Shown: one piece after another, positions 17,925 to 27,989 of the stretch | How the letters are laid out: each line of letters begins with the position of its first letter | Position numbering within the stretch: position 1 is the first letter of the stretch | Assembly: GCF_036002945.1 (NCBI RefSeq) | Contig: NZ_CP108529.1 | Span: forward strand, 3,472,001 to 3,536,000 | Direction: 5' to 3' | DNA length: 64,000 bases | From: Streptomyces sp. NBC_01224 | GTDB taxonomy: Bacteria; Actinomycetota; Actinomycetes; Streptomycetales; Streptomycetaceae | Made by a program: the position numbers and the translations under genes | Notes under the pieces: generated by a model | What the model saw: the letters and a program-made list of their open reading frames with translations, nothing else | Databases searched by the model: none | Told to the model about the DNA's origin: nothing

Positions 17925-19832
17925 ATGTCCAGTCAGTACACCAGCGAAACGTACCCCCTCCCCGCGTCGGTCGCGTTCAGCGGCCCCGACAACACCGGGA
18001 AGACCAAGCAGATCGGGATCCTCGCCCGGCGCATGGGCCCGGCCGCGACCTCAGCGGGCCCGCTCGATCGCTACGCCCCGCGCTGGGCCACCATCAAGGC
18101 CGACGGCATGGCCCGCTGGTGGTTCGAGACCAGCCGGGTCGAGGAGGTCGCCGATGTCCTCGCCACCTCCTACCTGGAACGCTCCCGTCACCCCTTCTCC
18201 GCGCCGGTGCGCCTGCTGGACCGGGGTATCCCCATGCTGGAGGCGACCGTCGCCGCGACGGTCGCCGTACGGGAGAACTTGGGCACCACGCACGCCGCGG
18301 ACAGGGTTCGGCTCCTGCTGGCCCCGTACGAGGCCGACCTGCGGGCCGCCGAGGAGGACGAATACGCCCTCGTCCTCCTGCACTGCGACGACCCCGAGGA
18401 AGGCGCCCGCCGAAGCCTGGCCCATGAGGTGACCGTCACCGATACCTATGCGGCGTACCAGCGCCACCTGCACGAGCAGATCAACCGGCTCGTCGCCGAG
18501 GGCCGCTTCCCGATGTCGATCCGTATCGGAGGCCGGCCGACCATCACCATCCAGGACGAGGTGCGCCGGCTCCTGGCGCCCCTGCACCCGAACGTGCCCA
18601 GCCGGGCCCTGGCAGGAGTGCACGTCACCGCGCTGGGCGGCATGTCGGAGAGCGGCAAGAGCACGGCCGGCGAGTACCTGCGCACGCAGCACGGCCACGC
18701 TCGCCTCAAGATCGGGTACCTCATCGAGGACGCGGCCGGCCGGGCGGGGATTCACGACCCGTACCGGCTGGGATCGGTCGTGCAGGCCGAGCTGATCGTG
18801 GACGCGCTGGACCGCTTCTGCCAGGCCCACCACTTCCTCGACTCCGTCAGCATCGAGTCGCTGCACGACTTCGACTCGACCGCCGAACTCGCCCGGATGC
18901 TCGGACCTCAGCTCACCATCGCCTACCTGGACGCCTCCGAGGCCACGCGCACCCGGCGGGGCACCGCCGGGGCCCAGGACGTCGCCGACCGCGACCTCGT
19001 CAAGAGCGCACGAGGTGCGGACAAGATCGTCTCCATCGCCCACGAGGTCATCGGCAACGACGGGCCGCGCCTGAGGCTGGAGCGCCGGTTGGACCGCATC
19101 GCGCTCGACCGCCGCTGGCCGGAGCACCAGCCCTGCACCATGCCGGTCAACGCACTCGGACTCCCCGTGCACCTGGAGTCCTACCTGGCCGAGTTCCTCG
19201 ACCGCACCACCGGCCTGCGCCCGCTGATCGACCTGCTGGCAGTCACCGGCAGCGGTGCTCGGGGCAAGTACCAGCACGGTTGGAGCGACCTCGACGTCCT
19301 GGTCGTGGCCGACACCTCCTCCCTCGACGAGATGCGCCAGATCCTCGCGGAACTGGAGGCCGAACTCGGCGGGGTCAAACTCGGTCTGACCGTACTGACC
19401 CGAGCCGAGTGCCGGGCCGGCGCTGTCACCTCCCGACTCCTCCACGTTCTCGCGCTCATCGGCAGCGGGGCGCTGGTCCCTCTGTGGTCCACCCCTGGCC
19501 TGGCCCTGCCCGCTCCGGACGCGGCTACCGACGTCGCCGTGAGCCTGCGCGACGGCATCCAGGCCGCCATCGAGATCCGCCGCCAGCTCCTCAAGGGAAC
19601 ACCCGACCTCCGCGGCCTCTACAAGGTCACCGCGCTGCTCGCGAAGATCCAGCTCCGCTTCAGGGGGATCGAGTGCCCCTCCGACAGCGACGCCCTCACC
19701 GTCCTCCTCGACGCCGGACGGCAGGACACGAGCGTGGTCACCACCGCCCGCACCGAGCGCCCCGCCGCTGAGGCGCTCGCACGCCTCGTTCTCCAGGCTT
19801 GGCTGGATACCCTCCCCGGGGAGACGCGGTGA
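17925..19832 (+). CDS. Fusion of two P-loop kinase-like domains and a nucleotidyltransferase
   Basis: 635 residues in three parts. Residues 15-225 resemble thymidylate kinases: P-loop GPDNTGKT (20-27) and a DRGIPMLEATVAA segment like the DR-motif that positions the nucleotide. Residues 230-415 hold a second P-loop, GGMSESGKST (238-247), with AYLDASEATRTRRGT and a GADKI..VIGNDG stretch reminiscent of dephospho-CoA/AAA_33 kinases. Residues 430-635 are a pol beta-type nucleotidyltransferase: GSGARGKYQHGWSDLDVLVV (442-461) with the metal-binding pair D455 and D457, then a helical tail. Substrates are unknown. ATG 17925 follows AAGGGAAG. The next gene overlaps by four bases, so they are co-translated. 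Confidence 0.85.
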   Translation: MSSQYTSETYPLPASVAFSGPDNTGKTKQIGILARRMGPAATSAGPLDRYAPRWATIKADGMARWWFETSRVEEVADVLATSYLERSRHPFSAPVRLLDRGIPMLEATVAATVAVRENLGTTHAADRVRLLLAPYEADLRAAEEDEYALVLLHCDDPEEGARRSLAHEVTVTDTYAAYQRHLHEQINRLVAEGRFPMSIRIGGRPTITIQDEVRRLLAPLHPNVPSRALAGVHVTALGGMSESGKSTAGEYLRTQHGHARLKIGYLIEDAAGRAGIHDPYRLGSVVQAELIVDALDRFCQAHHFLDSVSIESLHDFDSTAELARMLGPQLTIAYLDASEATRTRRGTAGAQDVADRDLVKSARGADKIVSIAHEVIGNDGPRLRLERRLDRIALDRRWPEHQPCTMPVNALGLPVHLESYLAEFLDRTTGLRPLIDLLAVTGSGARGKYQHGWSDLDVLVVADTSSLDEMRQILAELEAELGGVKLGLTVLTRAECRAGAVTSRLLHVLALIGSGALVPLWSTPGLALPAPDAATDVAVSLRDGIQAAIEIRRQLLKGTPDLRGLYKVTALLAKIQLRFRGIECPSDSDALTVLLDAGRQDTSVVTTARTERPAAEALARLVLQAWLDTLPGETR

Positions 19833-20947
19833 GCGCGAGCGCCCGGCGGTCCCCGACGACAGCGGGCGCCTTCCACAAGCCGGTGGCGACCCGCGAGCAG
19901 GCCGAAGCCGAGGCGAAGGGATGGGCGCGGCTCGCCTCCCGCATCGCGGTTCCGGCCCTTCACGGGCAGATCGCGTTACCGGACAGACAACTCCTCGTCT
20001 ACGAGGACGTCTTCGCCACCGGCCGGTGCGAGCTGCTCATGGGCGACGTGATCGCCCTCGCCGACCGCGATCCGGCCGTGCAGCCCCGCTTGGACTGCCT
20101 CGTGGACGGCGTCTGCACCGACCTGCGGGCGGCGGCCGAGGAGACCGGGAAGAGCGTGCCGCTGGCCGAGTGCGTCCCGGACCTCTACCTCGACCGCATC
20201 CGTCCCGGTGGTCGGCTGGACCGCTGGTATCTGCGCCGTGACCTGCCGCTCGCCCTGCCCCACACCGATACGGTCGTCACCCTCCGGGAGCTGGCCGACT
20301 TCACGCTCACCGCCAACGGCAGGCAGCTGACGTTGAACGTTGTCGACATCATCGACAGCCTCCGCCACGCCCTGGCTCCCGACCGCCGTCGGCTCGCCAG
20401 TCTGACGCAAGGCGATGCCACGGAACCGAACATCGCCGACCCGCTGTGCTGGCTCGACTTCGAGTTCGCCGGCCGCAACACCGTCGCGGGCGAGGCCGCC
20501 AACCTGCTCTGGTACCTGATGGCCCTGGGCGGCTGGCTCGTCCCCCGCTACCAGCCCGACGTATACGCCCGCACCCTCCGCCTCGCCCTGCCGCCACTGT
20601 CCCGCCCGCGCATCGAGCACCTGGAACTGCACCAGAGCAGTCGGCACATCGACGTCCGGTACTCCTGGAACACCGGTCCCGGCCGCGGTGCGGCCATCAC
20701 ACGGGCCCTGGACGGTCTTCGTGGGGAGAACGGCAGCGGCCTGGAGGAGATCCACGCCTTCCTCGCCCTGCGCATCCTCGGGGTCATCCCGGCCTCCCGG
20801 CTGACCGGGCACGACCTCCTGCTCGTACTGATCAAGCTCGCCGATAGCCAGAACCCGCGCACGACGATCGACACCTTCTTCACCACCACACCGGCCCCTC
20901 ACCCCGATCTTGGCGAACGGAGCAGCAATGTCCCTGCCCCTGCTTGA
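19829..20947 (+). CDS. Aminoglycoside-phosphotransferase-like kinase
   Basis: 372 residues. A small-lobe pattern is visible (AFHKPV with a candidate ATP lysine, [11 protein letters not shown] helix, QLLVYEDVF hinge). The catalytic loop reads QGDATEPN (194-201) where APH enzymes have HGDxxxxN, and the metal-binding DFE follows at 210-212 ([10 protein letters not shown]). So Asp196, Asn201 and Asp210 are kept but the conserved His is Gln. It probably phosphorylates a small molecule; which one is unknown. The GTG start overlaps the stop of the upstream fusion gene (GTGA), and its own end overlaps the SDR start by 20 bases. Confidence 0.75.
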   Translation: MSASARRSPTTAGAFHKPVATREQAEAEAKGWARLASRIAVPALHGQIALPDRQLLVYEDVFATGRCELLMGDVIALADRDPAVQPRLDCLVDGVCTDLRAAAEETGKSVPLAECVPDLYLDRIRPGGRLDRWYLRRDLPLALPHTDTVVTLRELADFTLTANGRQLTLNVVDIIDSLRHALAPDRRRLASLTQGDATEPNIADPLCWLDFEFAGRNTVAGEAANLLWYLMALGGWLVPRYQPDVYARTLRLALPPLSRPRIEHLELHQSSRHIDVRYSWNTGPGRGAAITRALDGLRGENGSGLEEIHAFLALRILGVIPASRLTGHDLLLVLIKLADSQNPRTTIDTFFTTTPAPHPDLGERSSNVPAPA

Positions 20948-21719
20948 GACCCCTCTCCAGACCCGGCCGCTCCAGGGCCGCAACGCCCTCGTCACCGGCG
21001 GGGCCACCGGCATCGGTGCTGAGATCGGGCGGGCGCTCGCCGCCGCCGGAGCGACCGTCGCGGTCAACCACCTCGGCCAGGACCCCGACGCTTACGCCCT
21101 CCTTGCCGCCTTCGAGCGCGCAGGAAGCCCCGGAATCGCGGTGAACGCCGACCTGACCGATCCGGGTGCCGTCCAGACCATGGCCGACCTCGTCCGCGCC
21201 GAGATCGGACCCGTCGACATCCTGGTGAACAACGCCGGTTCCTACCCCCGCGTCCCCTGGCAGAACACCGACGAGACCGCCTGGAACTACTCCCTTGACG
21301 TGAACCTCACCGCCCACTACCGCACCTGCCACGCGCTGACCCCCGGCATGGTCGAACGCCGCTGGGGCCGGATCGCGAACATCGGCAGCGTCAACGCACG
21401 CGTCGGCCGGACGAACCTCGTCGCGTACAGCACCGCGAAGGCCGGACTGCTGGGCCTGACCCGCTCCCTCGCCCGCGAACTGGGCCCGTACGGGATCTGC
21501 GTCAACACGGTCATGCCCGGGGCCATCCAGGTCGAGGCCGAGAACACCATCCCCGCCCAGCACCGTGCGCGGCCGGAGGACCAGATCAAGCGCCAGTGCG
21601 TCCCTCGCCGTGGCCGGCCCGAGGACGTCGCGGCCCTGGTGGCGTTTCTCGTGGGCCCCTCCGCCTCGTTCATCACGGGGCAGTCCGTTCACGTCGACGG
21701 CGGCTGGCTGCTGCACTGA
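20928..21719 (+). CDS. SDR-family oxidoreductase (FabG-like)
   Basis: 263 residues, classical SDR. Cofactor motif TGGATGIG (about residues 22-29), NNAG at about 96-99, catalytic Ser in [10 protein letters not shown], and YSTAK (Tyr/Lys pair). The C-terminus [22 protein letters not shown] is typical of 3-oxoacyl-ACP reductase-like or sugar/alcohol dehydrogenases. The glycine-rich loop followed by NHLG suggests NADP(H) use, which is tentative. GGAGCAGCA precedes ATG 20928. Within the operon it could oxidise or reduce the product made by the kinase and nucleotidyltransferase. Confidence 0.9.
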   Translation: MSLPLLETPLQTRPLQGRNALVTGGATGIGAEIGRALAAAGATVAVNHLGQDPDAYALLAAFERAGSPGIAVNADLTDPGAVQTMADLVRAEIGPVDILVNNAGSYPRVPWQNTDETAWNYSLDVNLTAHYRTCHALTPGMVERRWGRIANIGSVNARVGRTNLVAYSTAKAGLLGLTRSLARELGPYGICVNTVMPGAIQVEAENTIPAQHRARPEDQIKRQCVPRRGRPEDVAALVAFLVGPSASFITGQSVHVDGGWLLH

Positions 21720-21749
21720 GACCGCCAACAAGCAAGGAGACGAACCGAA

Positions 21750-22187
21750 ATGATCGAACGAGTCCGCGCCGTCCTCGTCACCGCTGACGACACGATGCTG
21801 GTCATCCGCCGCACCAGGCCCGGCATCCCCGAGTACTGGGTCCTGCCTGGCGGCGGCGTTGAACCCAGCGACGAGTCCCGGGAGGCCGCCCTCCACCGGG
21901 AGATCCACGAGGAGATCGCGGGGAAGGCCGATATCATCCGCCTCCTCCACACGATGGAGTCCGACGACGAGCGTCAACTCTTTTACCTCGCTCGCATCGT
22001 GACCTGGTCCTTCGATGACCGCACTGGTCCCGAGTTCAGCGCCGAAGGCCGCGGCGAATACGCGCTGGAGGAAATCCCGCTGACCGTGGAGGGGCTCGAC
22101 GGCATCGACCTGAAGCCTGAGGAGATCGCTCACGTTCTGCGGGGAGCCATCAGTGCCGGAAGCCTCGGAGGCGAGGCAACGCTCTGA
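21750..22187 (+). CDS. NUDIX hydrolase
   Basis: 145 residues with a complete NUDIX box: GGVEPSDESREAALHREIHEE (about 33-53), giving GX5EX7REXXEE. The rest is the usual alpha/beta/alpha sandwich (RVRAVLVTADDTMLVIRR at the start). NUDIX proteins split nucleoside-diphosphate-linked compounds. It starts 30 bases after the SDR stop, behind AAGGAGACG. NUDIX genes are common cargo of actinomycete integrative elements (Pra of pSAM2 is one), which fits the island setting. Confidence 0.9.
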   Translation: MIERVRAVLVTADDTMLVIRRTRPGIPEYWVLPGGGVEPSDESREAALHREIHEEIAGKADIIRLLHTMESDDERQLFYLARIVTWSFDDRTGPEFSAEGRGEYALEEIPLTVEGLDGIDLKPEEIAHVLRGAISAGSLGGEATL

Positions 22188-22533
22188 GCCTTCGAGCACA
22201 TCAACACACCACCGGGGCCGGCACCGAGATGTGTCGGCCCTGGCGGCGCGCCCATGCGCTGCCGGCACAGCAGCGTTCCAATGTTGGAGGGCCGCGGCGG
22301 AGTGCCGGGCAGCAGAACCTCGCCTGCGGCTCCCGAGGCCGAGTGGCGACCGCTACTGGACCAGGCGGAGCACCGGCCTCTGTTCCTGGACGCCCAGCAA
22401 GTCCCGCACCCTCGCGCCTGTCCAGGCCAGTTCATGTGCCAGTTGGGGAACCGAGAGGCCCGACGGCGTTCACATAGGTGACTAGGTACGACCAGCGACG
22501 GGGTAGCGCAGGTCACAGGAAGTCCGTCTCGCT
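22188..22533. other. Gene-poor stretch before right att scar
   Basis: About 350 bases without a convincing gene. Open frames exist on both strands but none has a good start signal or recognisable family. It may be relict element DNA. Confidence 0.4.
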
Positions 22534-22620
22534 GAAGCGGGTGACGAGAATCGAACTCGCGCTCCGGGCTTGGGAATCAACGGGCCTTGTGCCCCAATCA
22601 GCGAGCTGACCAGCGGAAAC
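22534..22620 (-). mobile_element. Right att-like scar: 3' half of tRNA-Gly(CCC)
   Basis: On the minus strand this reads TTCCCAAGCCCGGAGC, GCGAGTTCGATTCTCGT, CACCCGC: anticodon loop, T arm and a 3' acceptor strand CACCCGC matching the normal tRNA-Gly(CCC) end better than the left copy. The expected 5' half (with a GCGGGTG acceptor strand and D arm) is not found upstream; the sequence there is CGCTGGTCAGCTCGCTG. It is in the same orientation as the left copy and shares acgagaatcgaactcgcgct with it. Confidence 0.7.
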
Positions 22621-22719
22621 GGCGCCAAGGGGAACCCTGGAACTTGCTCTTACACCCGGGCACCGGCGCGGCCCGGCCGCGGAAGGCGGCCGGGCCGGTG
22701 TGGCGTCGGATCGGCCGGA

Positions 22720-24237
<1,518 letters not shown>

Positions 24238-24264
24238 TCACCGCGTCCGCATTCTGGGCCGGGT

Positions 24265-24435
24265 CTACGACTCCGCCGGGCGGCGCAGCATCCACAGCCG
24301 CGCTCCGGACGCGAGGACGACCACGCCGGAGACGACGCTCAGCGCGATGTGCAGACCGCTGTCGTCCATGAGGAAGTTCAGGGAGACATTCGCGGCGATC
24401 GCCGCGCAGAGCACGATCCAGAGCAGTGCTTTCAT
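24265..24435 (-). CDS. Tiny two-helix membrane protein
   Basis: 56 residues: two hydrophobic helices (ALLWIVLCAAIAANVSLNFL and IALSVVSGVVVLASGARLWML) joined by MDDSGLH, ending RRPAES. AACGGAAGGCGAAGC upstream includes GGAAGG as ribosome-binding site. Function unknown. It is oriented like gdhA, 200 bases upstream of it. Confidence 0.7.
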   Translation of the reverse strand: MKALLWIVLCAAIAANVSLNFLMDDSGLHIALSVVSGVVVLASGARLWMLRRPAES

Positions 24436-24574
24436 GAGCTTCGCCTTCCGTTGTCGGGTGATGGATCCATTCTCCCGGCGCGTATCCGCCGTCACGAGGG
24501 ACCGGTCCCCCACATCCGTGGTGTAGCCAGCTGAACCATCGTGCGGTTCGAGCGGTCCCGTTAGGGTTTGCGAG

Positions 24575-26257
24575 GTGGGGATCACCGAGAGAGCTGCGAC
24601 GCGCGGGCGGGGAGACGAGCGGGTCGGCGCCGGTGTGCGCCGAGCGGTCACGGATCCGGACTCGGCGCGGTGGTGGGTGCCGGGTCTCGCGGTGCTGGTC
24701 GTCGTGCCGTTGTACCTCGTGTGGGCGCTGGTGCTGGCCACCGGCGGCGGTGATCTGGCGGCGCAGTCCGCCTGGGCCGGGTTCGCGTCCCGGCATCCCT
24801 GGTCCGCGTACAACCTCTCCTGGTACGGAGGGGCGCACACCGCCAACTACAGTCTGCTGACGCCGCCGCTCATGGCGGTGTTCGGGGTGCGGGCCGTCAC
24901 CGTCGCCGCCGGGCTCTGCGGGTCGTGGGCGCTGGGGCGGCTCTGTGTGCGGGCCGGGGTGCGGTGGCCGGTCGCGGTCTCGGTGCTGGGGTCGTTGGTG
25001 CTCTGGTGCAATGTCGCGTCCGGGCGTACCACGTTCGCACTGGGCGTGGCGATCGGGCTGGCCGCGCTGTTGTACGTACGCCACCGTGCGGGCGTCGCCG
25101 CGGGATGCGCGGCGCTGGCGACGGCGGCAAGTCCGGTGGCGGGGCTGTTCCTGGTGGTGGCGGGTGCGGCGTACGGGCTCGACCGGCAGTGGCGGCGGGC
25201 GGCCGTGCTCCTCGTACCGCCGTTCGCGGTGGTGGTGGCGACGACGGTGTCGTTTCCGTTCACGGGCGAACAGCCGATGGCTCCGGGGAAGTTGTGGATG
25301 CCGTTGGCCGCCTGCGCGGCCCTGTGGCTCGCGGCGCCGCGCGAGGGCGGTTGGCGGGTGGTCCGGTTCGCGAGCGTGGTGTACGCGGTCGGAGTCGTCC
25401 TGACCTTCCTGATCCCCTCGCCCATCGGGACGAATGTGGAGCGGCTGGTGGGGGTGGCCGGCCCGCCCGTGCTGCTCGCGGCGGCACTGGCCACCCTGGC
25501 CGGTTGGGCGCGGGGCGGCCTGCTGCTGCGGGTGCGGGCGGTCGCGCTCGTCGGGATGCTCGCGTTCAACACCGGCTGGCTGGTCGACAAGACCGATGAC
25601 GATCTGCGGGTCTCCACCGCCGTGCCCGCCTGGGCGGCGCACACCGACGGTGTGGTCGCCGAGCTGCGCAGGCTCGGTGCCGAACGGACCCGGGTGGAGG
25701 TCGTACCGGCCCGAAATCACCGGGAGGCGTCCGTGCTCGCACCGCATGTGAACATGGCGCGCGGCTGGAACCGGCAGCTCGACGTGGAGCGCGGGCGGCT
25801 GTTCTACGGGGGAAAGCCGACTCCGGCGGCGTACCGCGCCTGGCTGGACCGGTGGGGCGTGGGTCTCGTGGTGCTGCACAGCGGCAGGCCGGACGGCCCT
25901 GCCGAGGCGGAGGCGGAGATCGTCCGGCGCGGGACCGACTGGCTGGAGCCGGTGTGGCAGGACGCGGAGTGGCGGATCTACCGGGTGCGGGGCGCCGTCC
26001 CGCTGGTCTCCGCGCCGGGCGCCGTCGTACGCGGGGACGACGCCTCGCTGGTGGTACGGATGCCCGCCGCCGGATCGGTGACGGTACGGATCGCATACTC
26101 GCCCTGGCTGCGGGCCGACGGCGGCGGGTGTGTACGGCAGGACGGTGAGTGGACGCGGCTCACGGTGGAGCGGGGCGGCGAGTACCGGCTGGACTCGCGC
26201 TACCGGCTGTGGCCGTCCGGGGCTTGCCGGCGGACGCTGCTCGGCGGTCAGTGGTGA
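24575..26257 (+). CDS. Polytopic membrane protein, glycosyltransferase-like layout
   Basis: 560 residues with about nine predicted transmembrane helices between residues 33 and 330 and a soluble C-terminal domain of about 220 residues. The first external loop has SRHPWSAYNLSWYGGAHTANYSLLTPPLMAVFGVRAV, a pattern shared by a family of actinobacterial membrane proteins annotated variously as MFS or as membrane glycosyltransferases. The layout (large first loop, then repeated helices) resembles GT-C enzymes, but no DxD is obvious in that loop, so the activity is uncertain. It starts with GTG at 24575. Confidence 0.75.
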   Translation: MGITERAATRGRGDERVGAGVRRAVTDPDSARWWVPGLAVLVVVPLYLVWALVLATGGGDLAAQSAWAGFASRHPWSAYNLSWYGGAHTANYSLLTPPLMAVFGVRAVTVAAGLCGSWALGRLCVRAGVRWPVAVSVLGSLVLWCNVASGRTTFALGVAIGLAALLYVRHRAGVAAGCAALATAASPVAGLFLVVAGAAYGLDRQWRRAAVLLVPPFAVVVATTVSFPFTGEQPMAPGKLWMPLAACAALWLAAPREGGWRVVRFASVVYAVGVVLTFLIPSPIGTNVERLVGVAGPPVLLAAALATLAGWARGGLLLRVRAVALVGMLAFNTGWLVDKTDDDLRVSTAVPAWAAHTDGVVAELRRLGAERTRVEVVPARNHREASVLAPHVNMARGWNRQLDVERGRLFYGGKPTPAAYRAWLDRWGVGLVVLHSGRPDGPAEAEAEIVRRGTDWLEPVWQDAEWRIYRVRGAVPLVSAPGAVVRGDDASLVVRMPAAGSVTVRIAYSPWLRADGGGCVRQDGEWTRLTVERGGEYRLDSRYRLWPSGACRRTLLGGQW

Positions 26258-26272
26258 CGTCGAGGTCGCGGT

Positions 26273-26785
26273 TCAGTCGGTGACGCCGAGGTCCTGACGC
26301 ATCAGTTCCCGCATCGTGTCGAGGCAGGGGTCGGCCGCTCTCAGGTCTTCCAGGGCCCGTTCGACGCTTTCGCCGTCACGGGCGAGGCCCCGGTCGAGGC
26401 GTTTGATGGCGGCGTCACCGAGGGCGAGGACCCGGTTGAGGTCGCGGGACGCCTGCAGTATCCGTTCGGGGACGATCATCTGAGCCTCGGCGTAGCGGTC
26501 GCGGTGGTCGAGGCGGGCCTCTTCGAGCTGGGTGCGTTCCTGCTCGGTGTAGACGCCGTCGCGGATGCGGTGCAGGGCGTCCTTGAGGAGTGTGTGGAAC
26601 TGCCGGGAGGCGCGGTTCATGGCCGTGTACTGAGCGCGCCGCTCCTCGAACTTCCGCTGCTCACCGACCAGTCGGGCCTCTTCGGCGCGCTGACGCACGG
26701 TCAGGCGCTGTGCGAACACCGGGGCGAAGAGGGTGCCGAGCACCCCGACTACTGCGGTGATCATGGCAGTTATGGCGGCGGTCAT
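26273..26785 (-). CDS. Membrane-anchored coiled-coil protein
   Basis: 170 residues: an N-terminal transmembrane helix (MTAAITAMITAVVGVLGTLFAPVFA) followed by a long charged helical region (RLTVRQRAEEARLVGEQRKFEERRAQYTAMNRA and beyond), predicted coiled-coil, cytosolic. No enzyme motif. Start at 26785 is chosen because it begins at the membrane helix; the frame stays open upstream without similarity. Converges with the gene at 24575 (16-base gap). Confidence 0.7.
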   Translation of the reverse strand: MTAAITAMITAVVGVLGTLFAPVFAQRLTVRQRAEEARLVGEQRKFEERRAQYTAMNRASRQFHTLLKDALHRIRDGVYTEQERTQLEEARLDHRDRYAEAQMIVPERILQASRDLNRVLALGDAAIKRLDRGLARDGESVERALEDLRAADPCLDTMRELMRQDLGVTD

Positions 26786-26868
26786 GACCGCGAGATTAAT
26801 GCGGCGTACGGGGCAGCAGGAAAGCGGTCCCGGGCACACGGTGACCGGCAATCGGACATGATGCCGTC

Positions 26869-27504
26869 ATGACCACGTCGCGGGGGCACAGACGTAACCG
26901 AAGCTGTTCCGCGCCGGCCTTACCGGCCGGCCGCACACCGCCCGGACCGGGGCACCCGAGACCCGCCGGGCCGTACGCCCATCCGGCTCTCCCGCCCGTC
27001 CCCGGGCAGCGCGCCGCGCCCCGAATCCCACCGCGTGTGGGCGACATGCGCCGCTATCTCGCCGTCGGCCTCGACTGCTACCTCTGCCTGGTCACCGGCG
27101 GCTTACTGGCCCGGCCGTATGTGGACACGGCCCGCGTCCCCGAGACCGTCGGTCTGCTGCTCGGCCCGACGCTCGCGTTCTCGTTCCTCAACCAGGTGGT
27201 CCTCACCGCGATCGCCGGGGGCGGCGCGGGCAAGCTGATCATGGGGATACGGGTGATCAGACTGCCCGACGCCGGGCGGCCGGGGCCCTGCAGGCTGGTG
27301 CGGCGCTGGCTGTACGGGCTGTGCCGGCTGCCGTTGCAGCCCTGGTACGCGATGAGTTCGTTCCTGGCGGGCCCCGGCGTCCTCCCCCTCAGTGCCTTCT
27401 GGAGCAGCGGGCACGACGATCCGGTGGGTCTGCGCCAGGTCCGCCACAGCGACCTCGCGGCCCACCGGAGCGCCGCGGCCGAACACCGCTGGGGCCGCAC
27501 CTGA
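26869..27504 (+). CDS. RDD-family membrane protein
   Basis: 211 residues. A Pro-rich N-terminus (to about residue 55) precedes RRYLAVGLDCYLCLVTGGLLA, where the Arg and Asp of the RDD motif sit in the first helix, then LAFSFLNQVVLTAIAGGGAGKLIMGIRVI, which is the second RDD hallmark (GK..xGI/LRV), and a third helix after RRW. RDD proteins are small membrane proteins of poorly known, possibly transport, function. The start region overlaps no neighbour. Confidence 0.82.
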   Translation: MTTSRGHRRNRSCSAPALPAGRTPPGPGHPRPAGPYAHPALPPVPGQRAAPRIPPRVGDMRRYLAVGLDCYLCLVTGGLLARPYVDTARVPETVGLLLGPTLAFSFLNQVVLTAIAGGGAGKLIMGIRVIRLPDAGRPGPCRLVRRWLYGLCRLPLQPWYAMSSFLAGPGVLPLSAFWSSGHDDPVGLRQVRHSDLAAHRSAAAEHRWGRT

Positions 27505-27599
27505 CCACCACCGGGAGGCGGACCGGACCACGGCCGAGGCCGGACGGACCCGCCCGCCGATCGACGGCAGGACGCCCACCCGACCGATCGGCGCCCCAC

Positions 27600-27823
27600 A
27601 CGAAGCCCTTTCCGGAACCGGGTGCGGCGGCGGCCTTGGTGACGGTCATGTCCGTACCGAGGCCGTACAGCGATTCCAGGACCTTGTCCTGGGCCTTGCT
27701 CATTCCGGAGGAGACCGAGCTGACGATGATGACCAGCGCGATGCCCAGGGCCAGTCCCGAGGCGACGACCAGCGCCGCCTTTCTGCGGCGGCGCAGCTCG
27801 CGCCGGAGGTAGGTGAAGAACAT
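27600..27823 (-). pseudogene. ABC transporter permease, N-terminal fragment
   Basis: The first 70 or so residues are a clean FtsX/MacB-type permease start: MFFTYLRRELRRRRKAALVV, a transmembrane helix, then SSVSSGMSKAQDKVLESLYGLGTDMTVTKAAAAPGSGKGF. At about position 27600 the similarity stops and the frame runs into the region downstream of the RDD gene. Full-length proteins of this type are about 400-500 residues with four helices. A deletion junction is the likely cause. Confidence 0.7.
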
Positions 27824-27900
27824 GGCGTGAGGCTAGGGACGGGGCGTGATGGTGAGTTAAGTCCACGACGAGAGGCGGATGAGAACCGCTGCGAACGCCA

Positions 27901-27947
27901 CAGGCGGCGGCGCCGCGGATCCGAGGGGATCCGGGTGCCGCCGCCTG
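27901..27947 (-). terminator. Terminator after the L,D-transpeptidase
   Basis: CAGGCGGCGGC (27901) pairs with GCCGCCGCCTG (ending 27947), with an inner CGGATCC/GGATCCG stem. It lies 42 bases downstream of the minus-strand transpeptidase stop. Confidence 0.8.
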
Positions 27948-27989
27948 CGTACGGGGGTTCGGTACTGCGGGAGGGGAGGTGCGTGCGGG

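Noticed and set aside
22534..22620. Functional tRNA-Gly gene at the right scar
   Set aside because: The 3' half is good (CACCCGC) but upstream sequence does not form a D arm or a matching GCGGGTG strand.
16068..22620. Complete integrative conjugative element
   Set aside because: No integrase, excisionase, replication initiator or FtsK-like transfer gene between the repeats.
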